Shown here in pieces: positions 54,500 to 64,000 of a DNA stretch of 64,000 bases. Location: assembly GCF_009727955.1 (NCBI RefSeq), contig NZ_WOBR01000007.1:1-64000 (forward strand), written 5' to 3'. Made by a program: the position numbers and the translations under genes. The notes under the pieces were generated by a model. The model ran no database searches. It saw nothing but the letters and a program-made list of their open reading frames with translations, and was not told where the DNA came from. This stretch comes from Aliivibrio fischeri. GTDB lineage: Bacteria > Pseudomonadota > Gammaproteobacteria > Enterobacterales > Vibrionaceae. The first letter of the stretch is position 1, and each line of letters opens with the position of its first letter.

Positions 54500-56629
54500 T
54501 TATTCTGCGTCTTTTGCTTCAGCAGCAGGTGCTGGGTTTAGTTCAGCATTTGCTTCTTTAATACTTAGACGAATACGGCCTTGACGGTCGATTTCAAGTA
54601 CTTTAGTTTTCACTTCTTGACCAACTTGTAGGTGATCAGCTACTTTCTCGATGCGCTCTTCTGCGATTTGAGAAATGTGAACTAGACCTTCTTTAGGACC
54701 AAGAACCGTTACGAACGCACCGAAATCTACGATACGCATAACTTTACCTGTGTAGATCTTACCCACTTCAACTTCAGCAGTGATCTCTTCGATACGACGA
54801 ATTGCTTCTTTAGCAGCAGCACCTTCAGTTGCAGCGATTTTGATAGTACCGTCGTCTTCGATTTCGATAGTTGTACCAGTCTCTTCACAAAGAGCACGGA
54901 TAACTGCACCACCTTTACCGATAACATCTTTGATCTTATCAGAGCTGATTTTCATTGTGTGGATACGTGGAGCGAATTCAGAGATATCTTCACGAGCACC
55001 AGAGATTGCTTCATCCATAACAGCAAGAATGTGCTTACGCGCACCTTGAGCTTGGTTTAGAGCGATCTGCATGATCTCTTTAGTGATACCTTCGATTTTG
55101 ATATCCATTTGAAGTGCAGTGATACCTTCGTTAGTACCTGCTACTTTAAAGTCCATATCACCTAGGTGGTCTTCGTCACCAAGGATGTCAGAAAGAACAA
55201 CGAAATCATCGCCTTCTTTCACAAGACCCATTGCGATACCAGCAACAGATGCTTTAATTGGAACACCAGCATCCATAAGAGCTAGAGATGTACCACATAC
55301 AGAAGCCATTGAAGATGAACCGTTAGATTCAGTGATTTCCGAAACTACACGTACTGTGTATGGGAATTCTTCAATAGAAGGCATAACCGCTTGGATACCA
55401 CGTTTAGCCAGTTTACCGTGACCGATTTCACGACGCTTAGGAGAACCAACAAAACCAGTTTCACCTACACAGTATGGAGGGAAGTTGTAGTGTAGAAGGA
55501 AGTGATCTTTCTTCTCACCCATTAGGCTATCGATGATTTGAGCATCACGTTGTGTACCAAGCGTTGCAGTAACAAGAGCTTGAGTTTCACCACGAGTGAA
55601 TAGAGAAGAACCGTGAGTACGTGGAAGAACACCAGTACGTACGTCTAGCGCACGAACCATGTCTTTTTCACGACCATCGATACGTGGGTTACCAGCGATG
55701 ATGCTGCGACGTACAACAGTTTTCTCTAGGTCGTGGAAAATAGTGTGAACTTCTTTTAGGTTCACATCTTCATTTTCAGATACTAGAACTTCGTTAACTT
55801 CAGCCGCGATTTCATGAATGCGATCGTAACGAGTCATTTTTTCAGTAATTTGGTAAGCTTCAACTAATTTAGCTTCTGCTAGTTCAGCAATACGTGAGTT
55901 AAGAACAGTGTTCTCTTCTGGAGCAACCCAATCCCATGCAGGAGTAGCAACTTCAGCAGCAAACTCATTGATTGCTTTGATAACAACTTGTTGTTGATCG
56001 TGACCGAACACAACTGCAGAAAGCATTTCTTCTTCAGTTAGGTTATCAGCTTCTGATTCAACCATTAATACTGCGCCTTCTGTACCAGACACTACTAGGT
56101 CTAGTTTAGAGTTTTCAAGCTCAGTGTTTGATGGGTTAAGAACAAGCTCACCATTGATGTGACCAACACGTGCAGCACCGATAGGACCGTTAAATGGAAT
56201 ACCAGCGATAGCTAATGCCGCAGACGTACCGATCATAGTGATCATGTCTGGGTTAACTTCAGGGTTGATAGAAACAACCGTTGCAATTACCTGTACTTCG
56301 TTTTTGAATGCATCAGGGAAAAGAGGACGGATTGGACGGTCAATTAGACGTGCTGTTAGTGTTTCAGCTTCAGAAGGACGACCTTCACGCTTAAAGAAAC
56401 CACCTGGGATTTTACCTGCTGCGTATGTACGCTCTTGGTAGTTAACTGTTAATGGGAAGAAATCTTGACCAGGAACGGCTTCTTTCTTAGCAACAACAGA
56501 AACGAATACAGATGTATCGTCCATGCTTGCCATTACAGCAGCTGTAGCTTGACGAGCAATTACACCCGTTTCTAGAGTAACGGTATGGTTACCGTACTGA
56601 AATGATTTTACGACTGGATTCGCGAACAT
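54500..56629 (-). CDS. pnp: Polyribonucleotide nucleotidyltransferase (PNPase)
   Basis: PNPase is the phosphorolytic 3'-5' exoribonuclease of the RNA degradosome. The 709-residue product has two RNase PH domains (first about residues 10-140; second about 320-460, with [17 protein letters not shown] and [19 protein letters not shown]), then a KH domain ([21 protein letters not shown], about 555-575) and an S1 domain ([33 protein letters not shown]). Follows rpsO after 338 nt that hold a terminator and a structured leader. Confidence 0.98.
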   Translation of the reverse strand: MFANPVVKSFQYGNHTVTLETGVIARQATAAVMASMDDTSVFVSVVAKKEAVPGQDFFPLTVNYQERTYAAGKIPGGFFKREGRPSEAETLTARLIDRPIRPLFPDAFKNEVQVIATVVSINPEVNPDMITMIGTSAALAIAGIPFNGPIGAARVGHINGELVLNPSNTELENSKLDLVVSGTEGAVLMVESEADNLTEEEMLSAVVFGHDQQQVVIKAINEFAAEVATPAWDWVAPEENTVLNSRIAELAEAKLVEAYQITEKMTRYDRIHEIAAEVNEVLVSENEDVNLKEVHTIFHDLEKTVVRRSIIAGNPRIDGREKDMVRALDVRTGVLPRTHGSSLFTRGETQALVTATLGTQRDAQIIDSLMGEKKDHFLLHYNFPPYCVGETGFVGSPKRREIGHGKLAKRGIQAVMPSIEEFPYTVRVVSEITESNGSSSMASVCGTSLALMDAGVPIKASVAGIAMGLVKEGDDFVVLSDILGDEDHLGDMDFKVAGTNEGITALQMDIKIEGITKEIMQIALNQAQGARKHILAVMDEAISGAREDISEFAPRIHTMKISSDKIKDVIGKGGAVIRALCEETGTTIEIEDDGTIKIAATEGAAAKEAIRRIEEITAEVEVGKIYTGKVMRIVDFGAFVTVLGPKEGLVHISQIAEERIEKVADHLQVGQEVKTKVLEIDRQGRIRLSIKEANAELNPAPAAEAKDAE

Positions 56630-56910
56630 TTTTTTTCCTTTATTCTTATTTTCACATGGCTTGTTGTGCTATCAAAAATAAGAAATTTGTAGTTGATAAT
56701 TCAACATACTACTAATCGCGACTAGTACAAATTGACTTCACTAAAGATAATTTGTAATAGCCGCGACCTAGTGGCCGACTTCGGTGACTGTAATATGATG
56801 AATTGGATAGTTTTATCAAAATTACTACTGAGCAATTTCAACGAGGCACAGTATACCTCAATTGGGGGAAGATGCGAGTTTCAGGAATGAAAAAGGAGAT
56901 TTTAGAGCAT
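56630..56910 (-). promoter_or_regulatory. Structured pnp leader region
   Basis: This gene-free stretch between rpsO and pnp has no ORF. It holds inverted repeats on the minus strand, including TACAAATT/AATTTGTA (56726-56733 with 56749-56756) and TACTA/TAGTA around 56707-56727. E. coli pnp is autoregulated through RNase III cutting of a leader hairpin, and these repeats are candidates for an equivalent element. A separate promoter for pnp within the stretch is likely but I cannot fix it. Confidence 0.45.
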
Positions 56911-56938
56911 AAAAAAAGGAGCGATAAACGCTCCTTTT
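56911..56938 (-). terminator. Terminator between rpsO and pnp
   Basis: Arms AAAAGGAGCG/CGCTCCTTTT around ATAAA, ending in a minus-strand run of T (complement of 56911-56917), 30 nt after the rpsO stop. It corresponds in position to the partial terminator after E. coli rpsO. Confidence 0.9.
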
Positions 56939-56967
56939 CGTCAAACTGTCTTTACAGACATCGCAAA

Positions 56968-57237
56968 TTAGCGACGTAGGCCTAGACGTTTGATTAGATC
57001 TTGGTAACGAGCAAGGTTTTTGCCTTTTAGGTAATCAAGAAGCTTACGACGGCTAGAAACCATACGTAGTAGACCACGACGGCTGTGGTGATCGTGCTTG
57101 TGATTAGCAAAGTGACCTTGAAGGTGGTTGATAGAAGCAGTTAGTAGTGCTACTTGTACTTCTGGTGAACCTGTGTCGCCTTCAGATTGTGCGTATTCAG
57201 CAACGATTGCTGCTTTAGTTTCTGCATTCAGAGACAT
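56968..57237 (-). CDS. rpsO: Ribosomal protein S15
   Basis: S15 is a 30S protein that binds 16S rRNA early in assembly. The 89-residue product has [69 protein letters not shown], matching the family at full length. GGAGAG precedes the ATG. It has its own promoter and a repeat-rich leader compatible with autoregulation. Confidence 0.98.
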   Translation of the reverse strand: MSLNAETKAAIVAEYAQSEGDTGSPEVQVALLTASINHLQGHFANHKHDHHSRRGLLRMVSSRRKLLDYLKGKNLARYQDLIKRLGLRR

Positions 57238-57310
57238 AATTCTCTCCTGATAAGAGTAGTTTAATATTTGTAGTAGCCAATCTCTGATTCAGCCACTACG
57301 CGAAGGGCGA

Positions 57311-57338
57311 ATTATACGGATGAACAATAATAAAGCAA
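57311..57338 (-). promoter_or_regulatory. Likely rpsO promoter
   Basis: Minus-strand -35-like TTGCTT (57333-57338), a 16-nt spacer and perfect -10 TATAAT (57311-57316), followed by a GC-rich TCGCCC. The transcript would begin near 57304 and have a leader of about 65 nt. Confidence 0.65.
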
Positions 57339-57340
57339 TA

Positions 57341-57374
57341 AAAAAAGAGCAAAAACCAACAGCTTTTGCTCTTT
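57341..57374 (-). terminator. Rho-independent terminator of truB
   Basis: Arms AAAGAGCAAAA/TTTTGCTCTTT around a 9-nt loop, with a minus-strand T-run, 26 nt after the truB stop. It marks the end of the rimP-nusA-infB-rbfA-truB unit before rpsO. Confidence 0.85.
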
Positions 57375-57399
57375 CTATTCTTTTGAAGCTCAGGATTAA

Positions 57400-58350
57400 T
57401 TATTTTTCTTCTTCATCTCGAAAAACAACTAAACGCTTAGGAGCAACACGTCCATCATCATCAATGTGACCAACACCGATGAATAAACGCTCATCACCCG
57501 ATGTCATACGAACGATGCCATCTTGTGGAGCACCAAACACTTGTACAGGTTGACCATGTAGAACATGATCTGCCAATTCAGGGATCATATTTACTTCAGG
57601 TAAATCTTGTACTGCTGAGTCCATTGGCATTAATAATGGATCAAGCAACTCACGAGGAGCTCGTTCTTCACGATGTGCTTGCTCAAGCAATGCTTCTAGG
57701 TCTTCAATCGTCACCATATTCTCATATGGGTAGTTCGACACGCCTGTACGACGTAAGTAAGTTACGTGCGCACCACAACCCAGCATTTCACCCAAATCAT
57801 CAGTGATCGTACGAATGTAAGTACCTTTTGAACAATGTACTTCCATTTCTACTTCATGCCCTTCAAAACGGAGCAATTCAATAGAATAAACAGTGATCTT
57901 ACGTGACTCACGAGGTACTTCAATGCCTTCACGTGCATATTCATACAAAGGACGACCTTGGTATTTTAATGCTGAAAACATTGATGGAATTTGATCCGTT
58001 GTACCACGAAATTTCGCAATACAACGCTCTAGCTGACCGCGATCCACTTTTACTTCACGAGTTTGAACCACTTCACCATCAGAGTCTGATGTATTCGTAC
58101 GCTCACCTAGTTTAGCGACAACACGGTATCGTTTATCAGAGTCTAAAAGAAACTGAGAAAACTTCGTTGCTTCACCTAAACAAATAGGAAGCATACCTGT
58201 TGCTAGAGGATCAAGTGCACCTGTATGGCCTGCTTTTTCAGCAAAGTAAATGCGTTTAACTTTTTGCAGAGTATCGTTTGAAGTAATACCTGTTGGTTTA
58301 TCAATTAAGATAACACCATTAACCGGACGACCCTTACGACGGCGAGCCAT
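57400..58350 (-). CDS. truB: tRNA pseudouridine-55 synthase
   Basis: TruB makes pseudouridine 55 in the T-loop of tRNAs. The 316-residue product has [47 protein letters not shown] (catalytic Asp in GALDPLA), [20 protein letters not shown] and [23 protein letters not shown]-like C-terminal domain follows. Its ATG overlaps the rbfA stop by one base. Confidence 0.97.
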   Translation of the reverse strand: MARRRKGRPVNGVILIDKPTGITSNDTLQKVKRIYFAEKAGHTGALDPLATGMLPICLGEATKFSQFLLDSDKRYRVVAKLGERTNTSDSDGEVVQTREVKVDRGQLERCIAKFRGTTDQIPSMFSALKYQGRPLYEYAREGIEVPRESRKITVYSIELLRFEGHEVEMEVHCSKGTYIRTITDDLGEMLGCGAHVTYLRRTGVSNYPYENMVTIEDLEALLEQAHREERAPRELLDPLLMPMDSAVQDLPEVNMIPELADHVLHGQPVQVFGAPQDGIVRMTSGDERLFIGVGHIDDDGRVAPKRLVVFRDEEEK

Positions 58351-58757
58351 TACTCTTCACCTTCATCTGATTCGGTACGGCCTGATTCTGCCATTTTACG
58401 CTTATCTGTATTAACAACATCAGTTACTAAGTTAGACATACGCATACCTTCAACAAGTGTGTTGTCGTAAGTAAAACGAATTTCAGGAGTTAGACGTAAA
58501 CGAATGCGCTTGCCAAGCATCATACGTAATGATGGCTCGTGCTCTTTTAGAGCGGCTAAGCTTGATTCTGGAGTTTGATCACCAACACAGAAGAAAGTCA
58601 CGAATACTTTTGCATAAGCTAAGTCACGTGATACTTCTACATCAGAAATCGTCACCATACCGATACGTGAATCACGAACTTCACGTTGTAGCATAACTGC
58701 TAGTTCTTTTTGTAATTGTTGCGACACACGCTGTGTGCGGCTAAATTCTTTTGACAT
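58350..58757 (-). CDS. rbfA: 30S ribosome-binding factor A
   Basis: RbfA is a cold-shock 30S maturation factor that acts on the 5' end of 16S rRNA. The 135-residue product has [44 protein letters not shown] and [20 protein letters not shown] hairpin of 31 nt separates it from infB upstream, while its stop is joined to truB (TAATG). Confidence 0.97.
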   Translation of the reverse strand: MSKEFSRTQRVSQQLQKELAVMLQREVRDSRIGMVTISDVEVSRDLAYAKVFVTFFCVGDQTPESSLAALKEHEPSLRMMLGKRIRLRLTPEIRFTYDNTLVEGMRMSNLVTDVVNTDKRKMAESGRTESDEGEE

Positions 58758-58777
58758 ATCTTTTCTCTCTTAGAAAG

Positions 58778-58808
58778 ATGGGGGGCTTGGTAATTACCAG
58801 CCCCCCAT
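58778..58808 (-). other. Strong G/C-tract hairpin between infB and rbfA
   Basis: Arms ATGGGGGGC/GCCCCCCAT enclose an inner palindrome TGGTAATTACCA with one bulged base, so almost the whole 31 nt can pair. There is no T-run on the minus strand. Likely an mRNA processing or stability element inside the nusA-infB operon rather than a full terminator. Confidence 0.75.
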
Positions 58809-58869
58809 GGTGTATTCAACAACCGATTACTACTTACCTTTAAAAGATAACGTTAGTAATTATAGTCAA

Positions 58870-61551
58870 TTAGTCAAGAGTACGTTTGATCTCAACGATT
58901 TCGAATACTTCGATTTGGTCACCAACGCGTACGTCGTTGTAGTTCTTAACGCCGATACCACACTCGTAACCATTCTTAACTTCAGCTACGTCATCTTTAA
59001 AGCGACGTAGTGACTCTAGCTCACCTTCGTAAATTACTACGTTATCACGTAGTACACGGATTGGGTTGCTACGCTTAATCGTACCTTCAGTAACCATACA
59101 ACCAGCGATTGCACCAAGTTTAGGCGACTTAAATACGTCACGAACTTGAGCAAGACCAATGATTTCTTGTTTAAACTCAGGAGCAAGCATACCGCCCATT
59201 GCAGCTTTAACTTCATCGATCAATTGGTAGATGATTGAGTAGTAACGAAGATCTAGGTTTTCGTTTTCAACAGTACGACGAGCTGTTGCATCAGCACGAA
59301 CGTTGAAACCAAGGATGATTGCATTAGACGCTGCTGCAAGAGTTGCATCAGTTTCAGTAATACCACCAACACCAGAACCTACGATGTTAACTTTAACTTC
59401 GTCAGTAGACAGTTTAAGTAGTGAATCAGCAATCGCTTCAACAGAACCTTGAACGTCAGCTTTAAGTACTACGTTTAACTCAGCTACTTCACCCGCTTCC
59501 ATGTTAGCAAACATGTTTTCAAGCTTAGCTTTTTGTTGACGTGCTAGTTTAACATCACGGAATTTACCTTGACGGTAGTTTGCAACTTCACGAGCTTTAC
59601 GCTCATCACGAACTACTGTTGCTTCGTCGCCTGATGCAGGTACACCTGAAAGACCAAGGATCTCAACAGGGATAGATGGGCCAGCTGATTCAATATCTTT
59701 ACCGTTTTCATCGCGCATAGCACGAACACGGCCGTATTCTTGACCACAAAGAACGATATCGCCTTTGTTAAGAGTACCAGATTGAACAAGAACTGTTGCT
59801 ACAGGACCGCGACCTTTATCAAGACGAGATTCAACAACAACGCCTGACGCCATGCCTTCTCTTACCGCTGTAAGTTCTAGAACTTCAGACTGAAGAAGAA
59901 TTGCTTCTAGAAGACCGTCAATGTTAGTACCTTGCTTAGCTGAGATATGAACAAAGATATTCTCTCCGCCCCACTCCTCAGGAATAACGTCATATTGAGC
60001 AAGCTCATTTTTAACGTTATCTGGGTTAGCACCTTCTTTATCGATCTTGTTTACAGCAACAATCAGAGGTACACCAGCCGCTTTTGCGTGTTGGATAGCT
60101 TCGATTGTTTGTGGCATAACACCATCATCTGCAGCAACTACAAGAACAACGATATCTGTCGCTTGAGCACCACGAGCACGCATAGCGGTAAACGCTGCGT
60201 GTCCAGGAGTATCAAGGAAAGTGATCATACCGTTGTCAGTTTCAACGTGGTATGCACCGATGTGTTGTGTAATACCACCCGCTTCAGCGTCAGCAACGTG
60301 CGCACGACGAATGTAGTCAAGTGTAGAAGTTTTACCATGGTCAACGTGACCCATGATAGTAACTACTGGAGCACGACCTTCAGCTTCAGCGCTGTTGTCA
60401 CGATCAGATAGTACAGCTTCTTCTAATTCATTTTCTTTACGAAGAATAACTTTGTGACCCATTTCTTCTGCTACAAGTTGTGCAGTTTCTTGGTCAATCA
60501 CTTGGTTGATAGTCGCCATAGCGCCCATCTTCATCATAACTTTGATTACTTCTGTTGCTTTAACAGACATTTTGCTTGCTAGTTCAGAAACAACGATTGT
60601 TTCACCGATAGCAACGTCTTGCTTAGCAACTGTCGCTGACTTATCAAAGCCATGCTGCATTGAAGTAGGTTTGTTAACTTGTGCTTTCTTATTACGACCA
60701 CCGCGTTGGTTACGACCACCACGAGGAGCAGCAGCTTCTGCAGGTTTTGCTTTTTTCTTACGACGACGAGGTTGTTGCTCTTCTTTACGATCAGCTGCAT
60801 CTTCAGCTTCACGTGCATGAGAAGAAGTAGTTACATGGTAATCAGCGTCTTTTTCAGCAGCTGATTTCTTTTGCTCTTCTTCTTTCCAACGAGCTTCATT
60901 TTCTTCAGCCAGTTTACGAGCTTCTTCTACTAATTTTGCCGCTTCAGCTTCTGCTTTACGAGTCGCTTCTAGTTCCTGACGAGCTTTAAGCTCCTCAGCT
61001 TCTTTTTTCGCTTGTTCGTTTTTCTTAGTCATTTCTTTTTTAGCCTTATCAGCTTCAGCACGTTTCGCTTTCTCTTCAGCTTCACGTTTTGCATTGGCTT
61101 CCGCCTCAGCTTCACGTTTTGCCTGCTCTTCCGCTTCACGTTGTGCTTTTTGTTCAAGTTCGCGAACTGCAGCTTCCTCTGCATCGCGTTTGGCTTGTTC
61201 TTCAGCTTCTGCTTTCAGTTGCTCAGCTTTTTTCTCTTCTTCAAGTGCGCTTGCTTTTACATAAGTACGCTTTTTACGAACTTCTACTTGCACATCTTTA
61301 CTTTTACCGCCGCTACCCGCAACACTTAATGTGCTACGAGTTTTACGTTGAAGAGTTAGACGCGTAGGCGATGCACTATCATCAGCACTACCATGCTCTT
61401 TCTTTAAGTGTACTAACAAAGATTGTTTTTCACCTTCAGAAACAGAGTCTCCGTCTTTTTTATTAATACCAGCATCCGAAAATTGCTGAAGTAAGCGGTC
61501 AACTGGAGTTCCAATTTCTTCACTAAGTGCTTTTACCGTAAGCTTTGTCAT
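58870..61551 (-). CDS. infB: Translation initiation factor IF-2
   Basis: IF-2 is the GTPase that places initiator tRNA on the 30S subunit. The 893-residue product has the short IF2-N domain at the start, a long charged Ala/Glu/Lys/Arg-rich repeat region (about residues 90-260, with repeated [10 protein letters not shown]-type units), a second IF2-N domain, then the G domain ([15 protein letters not shown], about residue 400; [27 protein letters not shown]) and C-terminal domains. It follows nusA after 24 nt. Confidence 0.98.
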   Translation of the reverse strand: MTKLTVKALSEEIGTPVDRLLQQFSDAGINKKDGDSVSEGEKQSLLVHLKKEHGSADDSASPTRLTLQRKTRSTLSVAGSGGKSKDVQVEVRKKRTYVKASALEEEKKAEQLKAEAEEQAKRDAEEAAVRELEQKAQREAEEQAKREAEAEANAKREAEEKAKRAEADKAKKEMTKKNEQAKKEAEELKARQELEATRKAEAEAAKLVEEARKLAEENEARWKEEEQKKSAAEKDADYHVTTSSHAREAEDAADRKEEQQPRRRKKKAKPAEAAAPRGGRNQRGGRNKKAQVNKPTSMQHGFDKSATVAKQDVAIGETIVVSELASKMSVKATEVIKVMMKMGAMATINQVIDQETAQLVAEEMGHKVILRKENELEEAVLSDRDNSAEAEGRAPVVTIMGHVDHGKTSTLDYIRRAHVADAEAGGITQHIGAYHVETDNGMITFLDTPGHAAFTAMRARGAQATDIVVLVVAADDGVMPQTIEAIQHAKAAGVPLIVAVNKIDKEGANPDNVKNELAQYDVIPEEWGGENIFVHISAKQGTNIDGLLEAILLQSEVLELTAVREGMASGVVVESRLDKGRGPVATVLVQSGTLNKGDIVLCGQEYGRVRAMRDENGKDIESAGPSIPVEILGLSGVPASGDEATVVRDERKAREVANYRQGKFRDVKLARQQKAKLENMFANMEAGEVAELNVVLKADVQGSVEAIADSLLKLSTDEVKVNIVGSGVGGITETDATLAAASNAIILGFNVRADATARRTVENENLDLRYYSIIYQLIDEVKAAMGGMLAPEFKQEIIGLAQVRDVFKSPKLGAIAGCMVTEGTIKRSNPIRVLRDNVVIYEGELESLRRFKDDVAEVKNGYECGIGVKNYNDVRVGDQIEVFEIVEIKRTLD

Positions 61552-61575
61552 ACCGCTTCTCCTTGCTTGCTATTA

Positions 61576-63063
61576 TTATTCTTCGTCACTAAACCAACAG
61601 ATGTTACGAGCAGCCATGATTAACTCACCAGCACGCTCTTCTGTTAGATTTTCAATATCAGACAGTTCATCAACACCTTGGTCTGCAAGGTCTTCAAGTG
61701 TAATAACACCTTTAGCTGCAAGTTTGAAAGCAAGCTCACGCTCTAAGCCTTCAAGAGCAAGTAGGTCTTCAGCTGGCTCAACACCATCTAATGATTCTTC
61801 TTGAGCTAGAGCTAATGTTGTTAACGCTTCTTTCGCACGAGTACGTAGAGCATCAACAGTATCTTCATCTAACTCTTCAATTTCTAGAAGCTCATTTACA
61901 GGTACGTAAGCGATTTCTTCTAGAGTTGTGAAACCTTCTTCAACTAATAGTTGAGCAAAGTCTGCATCGATATCTAAATGCTTAACGAATGCATCAATAG
62001 AACCTTGCGCTTCTTCTTGGTGCTTTTTGTTAAGATCAGCAACTGTCATTACGTTTAGTTCCCAACCAGTCAGTTGAGATGCTAGACGTACGTTTTGACC
62101 ACTACGGCCAATTGCTTGTGCTAAGTTATCAGCTTCAACAGCGATATCCATTGTGTTGTTGTCTTCATCAACAATGATAGAGGCAACTTCTGCTGGAGCC
62201 ATTGCATTGATAACAAATTGCGCAGGATTATCATCCCAAAGCACGATATCAATACGCTCACCACCAAGCTCACCAGATACAGCTTGTACACGTGCACCAC
62301 GCATACCAACACACGCACCAACAGGATCAATACGTTTGTCGTTAGTTTTAACTGCGATCTTAGCACGAGAACCAGGATCACGAGCTGCACCTTTTAATTC
62401 AATTAGCTCTTCACCAATTTCAGGTACTTCTACGCGGAACAATTCAGTTAGCATTACGCCTTTTGAACGTGTCATGAATAATTGGAAACCACGTGCTTCA
62501 GGTTTAACGGCATATAGCAGACCACGAACACGGTCACCTGGACGGAAGTTTTCACGAGGAAGTTGATCTTCACGTAAAATTACCGCTTCAGCGTTGTTAC
62601 CAAGATCAACGATGATTGCATCGCGGTTTACTTTTTTAACGATACCAGTGATTAGCTCACCTTCGTTATCAATAAACTGCTCAACGATCATTGCACGCTC
62701 AGCTTCACGTACTTTTTGTACGATAACTTGTTTCGCTGTTTGAGTTGTAATACGGTCAAATGTTACTGACTCGATATCATCTTCAATGTAACCACCAACT
62801 TCGATAGTTTCATCTTCAAACTGTGCTGCTTCAATAGAAATTTCAAGCGTTGGGTTTTCAACGTTTTCTACTGCAACCCAACGACGGAATGTTTCGAAGT
62901 CACCTGTTTTGCGATCGATCGCAACACGTACTTCAATTTCCATTTCAGATTTTTTCTTTGTTGCTGTTGCAAGCGCGATTTCTAATGCTTCAAAAATTCG
63001 CTCACGAGGAACAGCTTTTTCATTTGATACTGCTTCTACAACAGCTAAGATTTCTTTGTTCAT
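61576..63063 (-). CDS. nusA: Transcription termination/antitermination factor NusA
   Basis: NusA binds RNA polymerase and modulates pausing, termination and antitermination. The 495-residue product has an N-terminal polymerase-binding domain ([28 protein letters not shown]), an S1 domain ([21 protein letters not shown]), two KH domains ([26 protein letters not shown] and [20 protein letters not shown]) and two acidic C-terminal repeats (about residues 365-495). It starts 17 nt after rimP. Confidence 0.98.
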   Translation of the reverse strand: MNKEILAVVEAVSNEKAVPRERIFEALEIALATATKKKSEMEIEVRVAIDRKTGDFETFRRWVAVENVENPTLEISIEAAQFEDETIEVGGYIEDDIESVTFDRITTQTAKQVIVQKVREAERAMIVEQFIDNEGELITGIVKKVNRDAIIVDLGNNAEAVILREDQLPRENFRPGDRVRGLLYAVKPEARGFQLFMTRSKGVMLTELFRVEVPEIGEELIELKGAARDPGSRAKIAVKTNDKRIDPVGACVGMRGARVQAVSGELGGERIDIVLWDDNPAQFVINAMAPAEVASIIVDEDNNTMDIAVEADNLAQAIGRSGQNVRLASQLTGWELNVMTVADLNKKHQEEAQGSIDAFVKHLDIDADFAQLLVEEGFTTLEEIAYVPVNELLEIEELDEDTVDALRTRAKEALTTLALAQEESLDGVEPAEDLLALEGLERELAFKLAAKGVITLEDLADQGVDELSDIENLTEERAGELIMAARNICWFSDEE

Positions 63064-63080
63064 TTTAGCCTCTTCAAGCC

Positions 63081-63536
63081 TTAAAATTTAGGAACTAAGT
63101 TCGCCTTTGAAATGTTGCTTAACGCAAATTCTTCATTGTTACCATCAACTGTAACCGTAACAATCTCACCGTTAACTTCAAGGATGTCACCTTTCCATTT
63201 ACGACGGTTATTCATCGGCATCTTTAATACAAGGCTGACCTCGTGACCAACAAATTGTTGATAATGTGCTGCTTTAAACAGTGGACGTTCAAGACCTGGA
63301 GACGAAACCTCTAGGTTATATGCTACTGTAATTGGATCTTCTACATCCATTACTGCACTGATTTGACGACTGGCTTCTGCACAGTCTTCCACAAAGATGC
63401 CATTTTCATGGTCGATGAATACACGTAGTGTTGAGTGTTCACCCGCACGTACGAATTCTAAACCAACCAATTCATAACCTAAAGCACCAACAGGAGCCTC
63501 AAGCATTTCTGTTAGTTGTCTTTCTAATCCTGTCAT
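63081..63536 (-). CDS. rimP: Ribosome maturation factor RimP
   Basis: RimP assists 30S assembly. The 151-residue product has [65 protein letters not shown] and [15 protein letters not shown]. The frame is open to 63575, but AGGGG lies about 7 nt before the ATG at 63536. The upstream leader carries a chain of hairpins down to tRNA-fMet. Confidence 0.96.
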   Translation of the reverse strand: MTGLERQLTEMLEAPVGALGYELVGLEFVRAGEHSTLRVFIDHENGIFVEDCAEASRQISAVMDVEDPITVAYNLEVSSPGLERPLFKAAHYQQFVGHEVSLVLKMPMNNRRKWKGDILEVNGEIVTVTVDGNNEEFALSNISKANLVPKF

Positions 63537-63551
63537 TGATATCCCCTGAAA

Positions 63552-63573
63552 ACAAAAAAAGGGCTCAAGGCCC
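63552..63573 (-). terminator. Terminator-like hairpin directly before rimP
   Basis: Minus-strand GGGC-loop-GCCC (63561-63573) followed by seven T (complement of 63554-63560), ending about 16 nt before the rimP start. An intrinsic terminator here suggests attenuation of the rimP-nusA-infB genes. Confidence 0.65.
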
Positions 63574-63604
63574 AATTCTTAAAAAACAGTCTGTTTCAGA
63601 TAGC

Positions 63605-63629
63605 AAAAAACCCCGTAATTGCGGGGTTT
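63605..63629 (-). terminator. Terminator downstream of tRNA-fMet
   Basis: Minus-strand hairpin AAACCCCG/CGGGGTTT around a 6-nt loop, followed by a T6 tract. First of two terminator-like structures between tRNA-fMet and rimP. E. coli has a comparable metY-terminator-rimP-nusA layout. Confidence 0.8.
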
Positions 63630-63663
63630 AATACTGCTGGACCCTGAATGCCACTTGCGTGAC

Positions 63664-63699
63664 TTACTTAAATAATAGCAATAACTCTTATTTAAGTAA
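63664..63699 (-). other. 12-bp hairpin immediately after tRNA-fMet
   Basis: Perfect arms TTACTTAAATAA/TTATTTAAGTAA with a 12-nt loop, starting 2 nt after the tRNA 3' end (63701). AT-only pairing makes it unlikely as a terminator; more likely a processing signal for the tRNA precursor. Confidence 0.55.
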
Positions 63700-63700
63700 T

Positions 63701-63777
<77 letters not shown>

Positions 63778-63795
63778 TCCGAAAAGAACAAAGAA

Positions 63796-63824
63796 ATTAT
63801 AGTTTCTTTATGCTTTTATTACAA
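63796..63824 (-). promoter_or_regulatory. Likely promoter of tRNA-fMet and the rimP operon
   Basis: Minus strand: -35-like TTGTAA (63819-63824), exactly 17 nt, and a perfect -10 TATAAT (63796-63801), 18 nt before the tRNA 5' end. It lies between tRNA-Leu and tRNA-fMet, so fMet and the downstream operon need not depend on secG transcription. Confidence 0.7.
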
Positions 63825-63846
63825 GAATCAGATTCTCGTCTGAATA

Positions 63847-63931
63847 TGGTGCCGAGAGAGGGACTTGAACCCTCACACCATAAGGCACTAGCACCTCATG
63901 CTAGCGTGTCTACCAATTTCACCATCTCGGC
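63847..63931 (-). tRNA. tRNA-Leu(GAG)
   Basis: An 85-nt class II tRNA with encoded CCA. It begins GCCGAGA and the acceptor pairs with TCTCGGC. The anticodon stem CTAGC/GCTAG encloses ATGAGGT, giving GAG for CUC/CUU codons. It lies between secG and tRNA-fMet, an order familiar from gammaproteobacteria. Confidence 0.96.
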
Positions 63932-63940
63932 TAAATTCTT

Positions 63941-64000
63941 TTAAAGAGGAACGTCGCTGTCTTCAGTTGCAGGAACATCGCTCGCGTTATCAGTTACTTG
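63941..64000 (-). CDS. secG: SecG C-terminal end (partial)
   Basis: The last 19 codons of a minus-strand gene running off the right edge. They read QVTDNASDVPATEDSDVPL and stop at TAA (63941-63943). The acidic, Pro/Asp-rich tail and the position directly upstream of tRNA-Leu and tRNA-fMet fit SecG, the small subunit of the SecYEG translocon. The assignment rests on context because the membrane part is outside the window. Confidence 0.65.
   Translation of the reverse strand, partial: QVTDNASDVPATEDSDVPL

Noticed and set aside
61050-61260. Short sequence repeats that might suggest a CRISPR or satellite
   Set aside because: They encode the [10 protein letters not shown]-type repeats of IF-2 and are in frame with it; there are no spacers.
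60579-61367. Several 60-105 codon frames on both strands across infB
   Set aside because: They are by-products of the repetitive charged region of IF-2, with low-complexity Phe/Leu/Ser content and no start signals.

Overview
The window reads as chromosomal DNA of a marine Vibrionaceae bacterium, most likely an Aliivibrio of the A. fischeri group. It is AT-rich. Its housekeeping proteins (RecA, MutS, AlaS, CsrA, IF2, NusA, PNPase, NlpI) are of gamma-proteobacterial/Vibrio type. It also carries the small VF530-family gene, whose family is named after a Vibrio fischeri protein. The species itself cannot be proven from this window.

Layout. 1-420: a tandem tRNA-Arg(ACG)/tRNA-Ser(GCU) array running off the left edge, with a strong GC-discriminator promoter. 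600-6600 (minus): csrA, a monofunctional aspartokinase, alaS, recA with a LexA box, and pncC, with no recX between recA and alaS. 6700-14130 (plus): mutS, an acyl-CoA synthetase-like ligase, and the cytosine uptake/deamination pair codB-codA. 14225-20661: the VF530 gene, a second EF-G, radA, and a two-PilZ-domain protein. 20775-23770 (plus): a PhoP-like response regulator followed by two PhoQ-like kinases, the second almost without a periplasmic domain. 23825-35280 (minus): a complete tad/rcp/flp pilus operon ending in an OmpA-like gene. These last two blocks sit between the PilZ gene and serB, which from memory are neighbours in Vibrio cholerae, so they look like an accessory insertion.

35540-44640: serB/smp, then a nucleoside-salvage region (deoD, deoB, deoA, deoC, a small XapX-domain gene, nupC, yjjV and a tiny DUF5363-type gene) with candidate CRP, PurR and unassigned operators. 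44729-47242: prfC, rimI, holD. 47453-53320: a secreted small protein, a GNAT acetyltransferase, and the oxygen-independent ubiquinone genes ubiT and ubiU-ubiV, split by a PAS-GGDEF-EAL protein. 53396-64000 (minus): the translation/RNA block nlpI, pnp, rpsO, truB, rbfA, infB, nusA, rimP, tRNA-fMet, tRNA-Leu and the 3' end of secG.

How it fits together. Most of the window is core gene expression, repair and nucleoside salvage. The accessory interest lies in surface attachment: a Tad pilus next to a one-regulator/two-kinase module, flanked by a PilZ (c-di-GMP receptor) protein, with a GGDEF-EAL enzyme elsewhere in the window. I see no CRISPR array, insertion sequence, prophage or toxin-antitoxin pair. 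The most plausible under-described parts are the two-kinase module beside tad, the flp control region, the deo control region, and the short genes.
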